NCBI GenBank assembly: GCA_035041965.1
Contig: JAPYMA010001355.1
Span: 1 to 64,000, forward strand
Direction of reading: 5' to 3'
DNA from: Anisakis pegreffii
Lineage: Eukaryota; Nematoda; Chromadorea; Rhabditida; Anisakidae
DNA length: 64,000 nucleotides
The notes beneath the pieces are model-generated. The model was given only the letters and a program-made list of their open reading frames with translations, did no database searches and was not told the origin of the DNA. Shown in pieces: positions 48,572-60,866 of the stretch. The position numbers and the translations under genes are program-made. The first letter of the stretch is position 1; each line of letters begins with the position of its first letter.

Positions 48572-51500
48572 CTTTATGCTTATTTAGTGGTGTTGCAATG
48601 TGAGGGATTGATTCGAGAGACGAGGCATGGTTAGATTTTTGAAATTTTGTTTGGTGAATGGATTAGCGAAGAGGAGAGGATGAACGTGTTCAGTGAAGAA
48701 ATGCTGTCGTGCGGCACTGTGATGATGTGCTGTTTTCAGTGCTCAGCATCGCTTGTCACCATCCGGCTGCTCAAAGGCTCATCATTCATGGGCTCTTCCA
48801 TGAGAGGGTTCTTTATTCGGAGGATTCTAAGCTTGCTTCGTGGGAGGAGCTGCACGACGGCTCTAAAAGCTGCTCTCTTTCAAGCAAGCAGACGATGCTA
48901 AAATTTTCTCGCTTGTTTGACAGATCTAGAGATTCGTTCGCTTGAAAGCTCGCTCTATCTAGATTTGATATGCGCAATTGCAATCAGGCTGTCAGGTTAT
49001 CAGGCCATTTTAGAAGTCTGTGAAGAAATTAGCCGAAAGGGTGTTGGCGCAAATGAAGACCACTGAACATTAGGCGTTGTGTACGATAAACACCTAAAGC
49101 CGTGATGTATCCCGCTCTGTGCTTCTCCACTACTCAACAATTGCTATAAGTGCTTAACTATTACGACGACAAGTAGATGAGCAGCATTCTAATAGATGAT
49201 CATCATTGCGCATCCATCCCATTATTCATCCACCCATACGTCAAGCAGAAATGCAAAAAATGAAAAATGATCAGATAAACGCATCCCATTCATTTATATG
49301 CATCAATGAACGATCAGCATACAACATCGTATAGCCAGGGCTAGCTAGCTGCTCACTCATACATCGTATGCACACTGGATCGGAGCAGATATGTGAAGAT
49401 ATGTGCAGAGAGGATATACAAGAGATATACGGACGGACTCATGGATGATATCTCATCATTCTTCTCGAGATATTATTAGCAACAACATATCTGTCCACAC
49501 CGAAATGGCAACAGCAATAGTACTAGCAATTATTGATCATGAGTCTTCGTAGTTCCGAAAGAAAATGAGAAAAGTGAATCTGAGAGAATCTGAAAACGTA
49601 TAATCTTTGGAAACAGCATCGTTTCGATTGCACTATAACAGATAATGAATTTAATGTTCGAAGAAATGTTGAGTGAGCTGAAAACTGAGTGCAATCTAAT
49701 CAACACTCCGATTATTTGAAGATTTATGAGGTGTTATTCTATAATTAATTGAATTAATGATGCTGTCTCGCAAACCAATTAATGCATAGCTATGTAACAG
49801 CTGGACAGCAATTCAATTGCAATGCTCAGATTCATTTTTAGGAACAAGAATGGGACTAGATTTTTTAGATGCCATTAACTGTTCAGAATATGGAAAATAT
49901 TCAGAGAATTTGGTATCGAATCACAGTCAGTTTGTGTTATTTATGATCAATTTTGAATAGAAATACTCGCGGATTACAATCTGACTATCTAAAATTATTA
50001 CAATCTAACAGTAAGATAATCATCTGCTTGTTTCATTCAACTCACAGATTACGATGAATGTTTCTTAATTTATGCTTACTACATGCGTTTCTCGGCCATT
50101 GTTTCAATATTCCTTCTAGGGTGCTCTATGAGCTTACAGAGAAAATTGTCACTGGTATGTGACAGTTCAGAGTGCAGTCTTTTCTCCAACTAAGAAACAT
50201 TGGAGCATTTGCTATCGCATGGTCATAGTCATTGAATAGTCGAAAGAGAATTTTGAATATTTTGAACTGCTCGTTAGCGTTCTCTATTCAAAGTTGGATC
50301 TGTAACAACATTCAAGCAACTTTGATTCTGATTGCCTCAAAAACTGCTTTGCGCTGAAAAATTTCCTGGCCTTTCATCGCTCCAAAATGATGCAATTTAG
50401 TGAGAATTGAGAATCGAACAATAACGCAATTTACTATGAATTATTCGACCGTCAGCTCTAATCCCTCCTACACTGATCAAGGAATCTAATGTTCTAAAAA
50501 TAAGATGAAACAAGTCACAACTACAACACTTGCACTATGCCCTATGCATTTATTTGTGTATTTAGCATAGCAAGCAACTGAAGAATCACTTTTTTTGGGG
50601 TAATTTGTCTTTGAAGAAAGCTGAATTGTCATAAAAACTCCTCGTGATGCTTGTGATTTGCTTTTTTTTAGGAGTTTCTGAAACCGTAATGTATAGTGAA
50701 ATAGCGAGAGGGTTAGAATCAAGTCGTTATGAATTTACATTTGATCTGTCATATCACATTGATCAAACCAACTCTTAAAAAGTTAAAGACGTGAATATTA
50801 TCAGTCGGTAGTAACTACTCGTAGAGATTCTTCTCGGAAGATTCATTTTTGACTTAGGAATCTCTCGAGTAGTCTGGTGAAATCTTAGCTTATAGCAGTC
50901 CATCAAAGAATCATCAGTCAACTGGAAATAGTTGCTTCCGAGAAGAGACATCGTTTGAGTTATGCTGAGTGCTCGTGAATAAAACTTCCGCTTTCTTCCA
51001 GTTCAATCACTTTTAAGTTTTTGAGTTAGCAGAATCAGTGACGATTCATACTTCATGCAAGCATGTTTGTGTGGATCGTGCTTCTTAAATGCATCGAGAG
51101 GTTTGCATTCTTGCAAACATCCAAAGATATGATTCGACTATCATGATGCAAAACACTAGTGGGATGTTATTTTGCTAAAAGATGAACTTTAGAAGGAAAA
51201 CGTATGAACGCAGTTAATTTATTGAGTATTTTTCTTTACGTTTTCGATGCAACATTCAAAACAAATCCGTGCATAACATCTTTGCCTTCAACTAGATTCA
51301 TTAAAAAAGAAAGAAGGAAACAATCTCTGAGCTGGAATTAGCAAGAAGCTGGACAAACACTTTGTTGATCAAGAGAAATATGCATAATTAGTCAACTTGT
51401 TGTTGTTGTTTGAAAGCGTTGGCGAGTTCCTCACAAATACTAACGATCACTGAGAAGAACATTGCTATCTGCATTCAACATATCGATTTTGGTTCGGAAA

Positions 51501-52636
51501 CTGTCAATCGAAATTGAATTTTGAAAATGTAATCGAAAATGAGAACGAAAGTGTTTTATCAGATGAAAAATTAGACAGATTAGTGGGAAATTTGACTGCA
51601 TGACAGGGTTCGCCTGGATAATCCGTGAATATTCGTTGTAGAGAGAAGAAGGATCCAATCTATATTACAGCTAGTACTGTTGCTAATGGTATCACTGCTG
51701 TCGTTATTCTAATCGCTATTCTCATGCACCTTGACCAATTATCGAATTTCCATTCCCATCGTCCTCAAATATAGAGTATACTTTGATACGCAGTATGATA
51801 TATTGCCAGATATATTAGTTGCCATATCCGGTGCGATGCCTTCAGATCAAAGTCACTAAAGTAATTAAACTTGAGCCATCACACAATACGACTCACTTTT
51901 GATTAAATCTATGTACTTCGATTGCAGCTTGAACTTGATTGATGAATATATACTTTCTGTTTACGTTACTAGAAGGTGATGGTGATGGTAATCAGCATGC
52001 GAAGCGAATATTCTTGTAACTGAGCATAGGAATCTGTGAAGATAGATGCTTGTTTAGAGCGCGGATCATAAAGAATCTTCCGGATGTAATCAACTTTATA
52101 GTCTTATGAAGCTCAGTCACAATATGTATTTTACTTAGCAACCATAAAGGTTGTTTGAGTTTGATTAAATTCCTTTCGCGAACTGAAAACATGAGCGAAG
52201 TGAGCAGAAAAAGGAGGAGTGTAAGGCACACAAATTTATTTATTTGTTCAATTATCCATCCATATGGCTCGAACGCATGAGTGCATAGAATGTGGAATGG
52301 AAATGAGATATACGTGAGTAAATATAATAAATAATAATTGAATAATGGTAATATTATATGCGAACAACTCACGTAATATTAGAATTATGAACACCTAGTT
52401 TATGAAGGGATCTCAAAATCATTTTAGAGTAGTTGCTTGGAATGTATGATTCATAAGGAAACATTCACCGTAAGAGGGCATTTCTTTTGAGCTTGAAATG
52501 AGTTAATTTCAGGTACTAATCACTAGTGAAGCTTTTACATGAATATGATAAGCATTTTTACGGGAATATTTTACTATTCAAAACATACTAAGGAATGAAT
52601 ATCACCTAAAAAACACTTCATGAAGACTAATGTTAG
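48572..52636. other. Gene-poor stretch, nothing firmly identified
   Basis: AT-rich sequence with scattered short open frames. A plus-strand frame at about 48735-48945 follows a TTTTCAG and reads SIACHHPAAQRLIIHGLFHE to a stop, but it has no recognised family and no partner exon. It may be flanking or regulatory sequence of unc-80. Confidence 0.4.
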
Positions 52637-52672
52637 GGATTACTGAAGAAATATTCAACGCTTATAATCAAG
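52637..52672. repeat. 35-bp dispersed repeat, copy 1
   Basis: Begins TTAGGGATTACTGAAGAAAT and continues to CTTATAA. It recurs in the same orientation about 610 bases downstream with two single-base differences. Confidence 0.7.
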
Positions 52673-53248
52673 GAGAAATGCATAAGATCTTCCACATTCT
52701 TTTTGCTCTCATCTCTTTTTATCGAGGCTTCGGATCGACTGGAATTCGCTTCCCATCATGAGGCGATGAGCTTATAGGTGATGTTCTGTATGGGATGAGC
52801 AGTGAATTTTTGATTTTCAAATTTATTTCTTAAGTTTCACAATTTTGAGTTTTCGAAATGCTTATTATTCCGAGCAAAAAAATGCTTTTCATTGTGAAAA
52901 CACCTCAAACACATGTTCGCAAACACGACAACAAAATGACACATGAACCGAAATGCAAAGCTGCAGATGTTGATGATGTCTTTATGTTGCTCATTTCTTT
53001 AACAAAAAAAATCTGAACATGTTATGTGAAAGTGAAAAAAAAGCATCGAACCATTCTCACCATATGACTTCGAAAACTTTGAAATTCCAATGAATATGTA
53101 TCACATTTTTCATAAATGTTTCAGTGAATGTCAGAAGAAAATTCCATTCGATGTCGCCCACTTTCGGGCTACTTATCTTCAGTGAACATTAGTTTAGAAG
53201 GGATATGTGATAAAAAATAAGCGATCTGCACACTGCGAATACCTAATT

Positions 53249-53284
53249 AGGGATTACTGAAGAAATACTCAACGTTTATAAACA
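53249..53284. repeat. 35-bp dispersed repeat, copy 2
   Basis: Direct repeat of 52637-52672, again beginning TTAGGGATTACTGAAGAAAT. The sequences around the two copies are otherwise not obviously related. Confidence 0.7.
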
Positions 53285-53834
53285 CAAGAACTGATATCGC
53301 GAATTTGCTGAATTATGCATTAAAGCATACCGTTTTGTAAGCAAAAATTTTTCGTTTTTCTGCTTTCCAATATTTGTCAAACCCGTTCGCTGATGCATTC
53401 ATAGTTTCGAACGCTACTCCATACTTTCCGATCTAACAGAAGTTTCCAAAGTTCGATTTCAACGGCAACCAGGTTGCGCATAAATTTTCAGCACAGAAAC
53501 AGAGAACAAATACTTTTCGCTCTATTCTATCACCCACACATTCTTGCTTAAGAAACGATAGATGTAATCTATCACGACTTCGAATACAAGTTTTTTATTG
53601 AGAACTTTAAGCCACCAATAATCTTACGCTGAAATTGAACGGTGAAGGTATGAGATTCTAAGATTTCACGATAGAAATGCAACCTGAAATATCCAAAATG
53701 ATCATCTTTTCTCATTTGGGACCTCTACAGTCGCAAAATTTTGTTTTATTCATCCACAAATAATCTTTTTCTGATCGGTTGCACTGAGACGATTGTTGAA
53801 GCAAATTTCCTTCTCTTGAGTTGATCTTCCATCG

Positions 53835-53880
53835 TAGATTCAGAATATTAGAAATAAATATTTCTAATATTCTGAATCTA
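53835..53880. repeat. Perfect 22-bp-stem hairpin with a 2-base loop
   Basis: Arms 53835-53856 and 53859-53880 are perfect reverse complements around AA. The stem contains TTCAGAATATTAGAAATA. The hairpin ends exactly where the first unit of the tandem array begins. Each later junction between array units carries a related TATTCTGAATATATAGG, so the hairpin arm and the unit boundary share sequence. Confidence 0.95.
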
Positions 53881-54992
53881 GGTTCTGCTGGATGGAACGG
53901 TGAAAAGAAATTCGCATGTTTCCGGTCAAACCTGAGAAGACAGTTAGCTCGAATATCGCAATCAGCCTGTTGCTAATATGAACGTATTGATTGCTCTATA
54001 GTGATCAATTTGTATGAATGAGCGCGACTGCGCTATTGAATTGAGATAGATGTCCAGAAAATGGCCAAATCTCCTCAGAAAGGCAAAATCGCTCGACAAA
54101 ATATATATTTTTCTGAATGACAAGATCCAGCTGGATCGATTGATACAAAAAATTTCATATGTTAGTGGGCAAACTTGAGCTTACAGTAGCCTTGAAGGTG
54201 GCACCCGAGATAGTATTAATAAAATGCCTATATCTCCTCAACTAAGCCAAATTGCTCAGCAAAATTTTTAGTATTCTGAATATATAGGTTCTGCTGGATC
54301 GAACGATGAAAAGAAATTCGCATGTTTCCGGGCAAACCTGAGAAGACAGTTAGCTCGAAATCGCAATCAGCCTATTGCTAATATGAACGTATTGATTGCT
54401 CGATAGTGATCATTTTGTATGAATGAGCGCGACTGCGCTATTGAATTGAGATAGATGTCCAAAAAATGGCCATATCTCCTCAGAAAGGCAAAATCGCTCG
54501 ACAAAATATATATTTTTCTGAATGACAAGATCCAGCTGGATCGATTGATACAAAAAATTTCATATGTTAGTGGGCAAACTTGAGGTTACGGTAGCCTTGA
54601 AGGTGGCACCCGAGATAGTATTAATAAAATGCCTATATCTCCTCAACTAAGCCAAATTGCTCAGCAAAATTTTTAGTATTCTGAATATATAGGTTCTGCT
54701 GGATCGAACGGTGAAAAGAAATTCGCATGTTTCCGGTCAAACCTGAGAAGACAGTTAGCTCGAATATCGCAATCAGCCTATTGCTAATATGAACGTATTG
54801 ATTGCTCGATAGTGATCATTTTGTATGAATGAGCGCGACTGCGCTATTGAATTGAGATAGATGTCAGAAAATGGCCAAATCTCCTCAGAACGGCAAAATC
54901 GCTCGATAAAATATATGTCATTCTGAATTAAGAGATCTATTTGGATCGACTGATACAAAAAAATTCATATGTTACTGGGCAAACTTGAGCTT
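53881..54992. repeat. ~405-bp tandem repeat, 2.7 copies
   Basis: Units start at 53881, 54287 and 54692 with GGTTCTGCTGGAT, spaced 406 and 405 bases. Each unit holds GAATGAGCGCGACTGCGCTA, a more GC-rich patch than its surroundings. Inside each unit, two related half-motifs (AAAATGGCCAAATCTCCTCA and a TATCTCCTCAACTAAGCCAA variant) suggest an older internal duplication. The third unit runs about 300 bases, then diverges. Units differ by a few substitutions and single-base indels. No coding potential was recognised. It is probably a local satellite or a tandemly duplicated transposon fragment. Confidence 0.9.
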
Positions 54993-57900
54993 GATTGAGA
55001 AAATTGATTATTGAGCAGTTTCATGGCAAGACATGATTATTTCTGCTTAACATCGAAGGTCTTCTGGTAATTCATAAGTACAGTCAAACTCATGACCAAA
55101 TCTGAATAATGTTCCTTTACCTTCAGGTCAAGTTTCGTCCGTTTTCAAAAACGAAATTTTTCTCGGCAGCTTGCAAAGTGCAACTGAAGTATACTGTACA
55201 CCTCGTGAAAGTTCTTTTTGAAATTTTTTGACAGTGTAATTTACATATACTGTATTTGTCTTTACTCCAAGCATTAGATTTTACACTTTATTGGATTACA
55301 CTTCATCTGTTCCAAGCATAGTGTAGGTAAACTTTAGTTTATAAGTCCAAATGTCAGAGTGACAACACTGTTATTTGCATATGAAATTTGAAAACAACAT
55401 TTTTCTCAAAATATGGATACTCGTTGCATCGCATTTTTGCTCCACTGCACACATCGGATCGTGTGTGCACAGAAGGATAGACAACTGCGAAATGAATCAT
55501 TTTCTTTTGAAATCTGATTTCTAATGGTACAGATCTGTGCGATAAACGACATCCACTCGATAGGTCAACAGATCGGCAATCGTGTTTCACTTATCTCATA
55601 TTATGCTCTCCTAGCGAGTAGTGGCGGCATAATACGGAATTCGTGACAAAATTCAAGTGCGCGAATGACATAAACAAGTGAATATTTCAAACTTAGACAA
55701 TCGTTGTATCTCAACAGTAGCAAAGCAAACTAAACTACGTTCCATATGAAATTAAAACGTCTTTTCATTCCATATGAATAGACCTTTTAGAGCAAAACGC
55801 ATAATTAAGTAAATTGCAGGGCAATCGGAACAGTGAGAAATCAATGAAATCCAACTGTAGAGCATGAACATGGCAAAATAAACGTCTATAAATGATCACT
55901 GGAATATCCATGAATGATTCGAAGTAATGATTTATACACCTATTTTCAAATACCGTACTGATAGAATAATACACGATATGCTCATGATGAGCCTGTTATG
56001 ATTATGAATAACAGCACACTAATTGATAAGACTGCTATGAGTGATCACTTATCGTGTTGATGAGATTTTTAGAATATGGATGGCATGAACCTGCTAGAGA
56101 ACCCTTCCACCTAGCGGACATTCACTGCAAACTCAGGATAATGTTCATTCAGATTAAGCTGAAACGCTTGCATTTGAGATAGCATAAAGTAAGCACCTGG
56201 CTCTCAAAATCTTGTTTGTATTCAAGCATCCGAACACTAGAAACATCTGCAACAATTGATGTGATGGTTTTTTCATTAAGAAGAACAGTTCAACTTTGCT
56301 GGAAAATAAAGTTATGCGAAAGCAATATTACAGTTAAAAAACAGATATAACTGATGGGATTTGACCTCAAGCAGTGTCATCTTGATATTTCTTCAAGTTG
56401 ACTTGCTTAAAGTTTGTTCATTAGGTTTGATGCACTAAAATCTTGATTGATTTCGATGCACAATATCAGCACATCACACGTGTGAACAACATCACTGCAG
56501 TGGATTACCAATATTTGCTGAGAATCATGTCAAATAAAAGAATTCTCCTTTGATCACTTGAATCGTTATTCAATTCATTCACTGAAACCCACTTTCCTCT
56601 ATTCAACAGATTCGAAGCATTCGGGCTTTTCAATTGTACAACAAGATATTCGTGCAAAAGCGTTTAGAACATACATTGTTATCTGTGCGTAGTTAATCCT
56701 GACTTCTTGCAGTATCACTGTAGAAATCCAGTTGAACTGTACTATTCATCGACTTCATTTATTGACTGTCAACCATATAATAGTGATCATCGTGTTCAAA
56801 CAGCATAGTCAGTCCCGTAATGACTATATCCTGAAAATGAGTTGAATGAAAGGTGGGAGGGATCTCTTGATCAAATTTCGATACAGCGATACATTCTTCA
56901 GCAACCAGCAGTGTTCGATCAGCTCAAAAATATGTTCGAATGAAAATATTTTAAAGTTCAAGCAGTGCGTTTTTTAGTGAATCGTGAATGTGCACTTCGG
57001 AACGATAATGATATGCAGATGGTTTTGCAGGTTGATTTCAACCAAAAAATCATTCAGAATATCTGAGCAAATAACAATGCAAAACTGATGTACAATGGTG
57101 TTGGCTCGCTGAAAAAAGTTACTCTCGAAATTCTCGAATTGCTCAGCTATTAAATTTCATAAAATATCAAAACTGATTGCATTCATGTCTCTGCTTATTT
57201 GAACAAATCATATGAATAATCTTTGCTTGAACTAACAAACTGAACAGAACATATAAATCGACTGAAGAACGAGTCGAACCGTTTGCAAATGCAGAGAATC
57301 AATTAAAGCTGAAACCGAAACATCTGCTTGATGGATAATTGCAACTGCAAAATTCATTTGTGAGTTCCACGAAAAAGTGTATATGTGCATTTGAATTAGC
57401 TGATGAGAATATGCTCATAGGTTTCTTGTGCCCTACGGGGATAATTCGATGAGAGCATGTTCACTAAGGCAATAGCAGCCATTGAGCACTCAATACAAGT
57501 CCACTGCTGAACTATAAAATGCACACTTTTTGCTCACCCATATCGACAAAATTTACATTTTCTAATCTATGGAATTTTCTATGGAATTCATTGAATTTTC
57601 CCTATTTTTGCATAGTTGCTTGAATGGAGTGTCAGTTTCCAACGTGAAAATATTGACCATTTGATCTTATTTCATAGACAATCCTTGAGGAATGCGAGAA
57701 ATCTGAAAAGTCAATCTCAGAAATTCGATAGATTGATTCAAGATTTGAAAATATACAATTTCGAAGACATTTCGAGAAATATTGATTCAGGAATGTGTTT
57801 TTAGGGAAAATCCAGGTGAATTGAAACATCCGAAGTGATACTTTCTTGAATGATGACTTTTGTCCGAAGAACGACGATATCGTCAGCGAAAGATAAAACT

Positions 57901-59764
57901 GGAGAAAAAAAAGAGTCTATATGAAGAATATTATTTCGTAGAGTCCATTAAAGAAGCTGCAGATAATGCATGATGATTTGATCATGAATGAATGCTTCAT
58001 TTTGGAGAATAGACAATGAAAACAGACAGGTCAAATGCTTCGTTTTGAGCAATATTCAACGTCTGAAGGCAATTCGAAGTATCCACTTGAATTGAATCTA
58101 ATATCTGTTGCACTTCGCTGAATATTCAATACGTTCTAGAACTATGACAGATGCAAGTAAACGCAAAAGCAAACTAAAAAAGCAAAGTAAAAGTGAATGC
58201 GGCTGCCCCCTTTCTTGTTTATAAATTATCCATTTATTCGTTCATCCATCAATTCAGCGTCACAATTGAAATCCTTCGTAAAAGATGAATTATGGATGTG
58301 CAATAGAAGCACTGAAGATGCTTTCTTTGGCTATATGCACACTCGGGTTTACTCACCACCGCCAAAAAAAAAGTGAAAGCCCTAAAGTTTTGTTGCATGC
58401 GAAAAATCTCATAGATTCATCACAGAATCATTCGGTTGTGTTGTTGCTGCTGTTGTTGTGAAATGAAATACGAATGAAAATCATTGATTTTTTTGCATCG
58501 CTATCGTCCTCAAAATGACTGGTTTGTGAAACGACTGAAAAGATGATGGATGATTGGTTGGAGAAACTTTTTGAAATGATTCACAAAAAAATTATAGAAA
58601 TTGGACTGGCAAGTGGAGCGAAAATGATGACTGAAGCAATGAAATAATTCGAGTGAAGAGCATCAATGAATTCAGCGGTTTAGGAGTGGGTGCAAGTTGT
58701 TGCGCATAACTCTATGCACAAGCAAAATCATGACTCGAAGTAATAAGCCGAGGCCAGGCCCGGCACGAAATCTCATTATGTCATCATGTTGTATCCATCC
58801 AGCCAGCAGTAGCAGCTATCTTCTTCACTTCACTTCAACAACACAGCCATTGACTGAAGCGTCTAGTTGCAGGCTTTGGGAAGACCATCAGGCGGCCATC
58901 AATAGCACCATTATCATCACCACCGTGTGTCTGATAACAACAACAACGATTTAATACCGCACTCATCATCAACAGCCCCGTAATTAAATTTAATGTGCAA
59001 CATAAAAATACAACAATACAGCAAAGTTTGTTATAATGATCAGATAGTTTCAATCCGAACCTCAAATTCAGTAATTCAACACTCTGATTTACAATCATAC
59101 ATCGCTGGCCACATAAAACCGTTGAAATCGAATAAGTAGGTTGAAAGAAGCATATTTTACACTTCTTATGATTATAAGCTCTATTGAACTGAGCAAAAGT
59201 CCAGTCATTGATATGTATTGCAAACATCGTCCCCTGCATCCTGCGTAATATACATCTTCGATAATCATTTTTATCCACTACTAATCTTCGTGTTCAGCTA
59301 CTCGATTTACACATGATACTTCTGTGCGTGTCCTTCCATGTTTCCCACTGTGTACAAAGATAATTGTCGGATGAAATTATCTTCGCGCTGATTAAATCAA
59401 ATCTTCCCTGAAGACTGGTATCCACTTCCTTGTCCTCTGTAGCTATATCCTTCCATTCCGTTTCCTACAAAGAAGCTAAACCAAGTTTGAGCCTAAGCAA
59501 AGCATCAGTCTAAGTCAAGTCGTCTTCTTATCGCTAGTGAGATCCTAATTCTTCATCATCGATCAGCAAAGCTTGCGGCCTATTTAAGATGTTCCATTTG
59601 GGAGATTTGAACACATAAACAACTTCATTTCATCAAGAGATTATGTGTGTAATCAGATCTTCATTGTCCCTGAGATTGTTAGAATGTTGTCATTGGATAT
59701 CCTCAACATGTTTACCCAAATGATCAATGAAATGTTCTGGTTTTGTGGATTGTGAACCTCTTAC
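54993..59764. other. Gene-poor stretch, nothing firmly identified
   Basis: No convincing exon, RNA gene or repeat was recognised. Short open frames lack splice context or similarity. A 147-codon minus-strand frame at 58835-59278 begins with GTG and has a hydrophobic patch, but is not supported. Confidence 0.4.
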
Positions 59765-59880
59765 AGACGTTCTGTGGATTCGATGCATTTGTTTCTTTTG
59801 ACAAATAAATGGTCGAGCGAGCGAGCGCTCATAAGTAATGTTCATTTGATCCAATGGATCACGTTGGTATGACGGTAGCA
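59765..59880 (-). CDS. Candidate internal exon of an unrecognised minus-strand gene
   Basis: A 116-base stretch is bounded on the minus strand by a TTTGTTCAG acceptor and a good GTAAGA donor, and is open in the phase that gives LPSYQRDPLDQMNITYERSL and then RPFICQKKQMHRIHRTS. It begins with two bases of a split codon and ends on a codon boundary. No flanking exons were found. Its end phase does not fit the first known unc-80 exon directly. It may belong to an upstream gene or a remote unc-80 5' exon chain. Confidence 0.3.
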
Positions 59881-60698
59881 CTGAACAAACTGAGCATTTG
59901 GCTCGATAAAGTACACTTTTATCTCCTACTATAAGTCATACTCTATAATTCAGTGATAAGGTCAGTTGAGTTGTTAGGAAGATCTGAGAATACAGGTAAG
60001 CAAAACATGACACGGTAGTGCTCATAGTTAATATTAGTGCTATCATCGTGGGAAACTTCAAATTTCAGTGATTCGAGCAATTTCATTTGCAGAACTTGAC
60101 ATTGTTGTTAATCAGAAGTCATTTTCATGAACTTGAATAACTGCAGTTTCAATGATGCAAATCAGCGGAAACACTTACCTTGATATTGATAACTGACATT
60201 CACTAGTATTGAATTATGGATATTTTGCAACAAAGTATTTAGATTCACTAATATTATTATTGATAACACATCTATTTTATTACGTTATTGGTCATTCTCG
60301 TTGCCCTAATGCTATTAGCGATTCTGCAACAGAACAACTTTTTCACTAGGCTATTCTCTAGTGGTTAATGAATAAATTTACATAAATGAAACTGCTTTTC
60401 GGTGTTCAGTAGACCGTCACTAAAATCAGCTTATTTCTTTGCGACACATCCAAGCTTCTGCGGTTCCAAGTTTCCTGCAGAAGCCAAAAATCAATTCCAT
60501 TTAACCATCATTTCACATGAACAACCAATTGCATTCACGTCGTATTTTAATACATTGATAATTGTTATTTTCATAATTGTTAATGTATTATTCAGTATTC
60601 ATACGTTCCAATCTTACATGCTCAAATCTTTCGTTTCATTCATATATTCCCCGCTAACACAGAAATTAAGCAATAAATAGAATCGGTAATATCCGAAA

Positions 60699-60866
60699 AT
60701 GAGGCTTTCAAATAATTTGGAACCAGCAAATGCCAGAGATCCGAAGGCCGAATTTGAAGCGGAAGGAGAGGTAGTACTAAACGAGTGTCACTCTGAGACT
60801 CTGTGCATTCATCTGAACGGAATCGTCCTGATCATATCAGGAAAGCAGATTAGCATCCTACAAAAG
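60699..60866 (+). CDS. Candidate first coding exon of a plus-strand gene running off the window
   Basis: ATG at 60699 opens 56 codons ending at a perfect AAAAG|GTAAGT donor. The peptide starts MRLSNNLEPANARDPKAEFE and later reads LCIHLNGIVLIISGKQISIL; its first half is acidic and its second half beta-like. The next exon would need to start on a codon boundary, and none was recognised before the end of the window. The orientation is divergent from unc-80. The family is not recognised. Confidence 0.35.

Noticed and set aside
48647..48945. Overlapping plus-strand frames near the GT microsatellite
   Set aside because: Two frames are open over the same bases and neither shows a recognised domain or partner exon.
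58835..59278. 147-codon minus-strand open frame with a hydrophobic patch
   Set aside because: GTG start, odd Cys-rich composition, no motif, and overlaps plausible frames on the other strand. Length alone is not enough.
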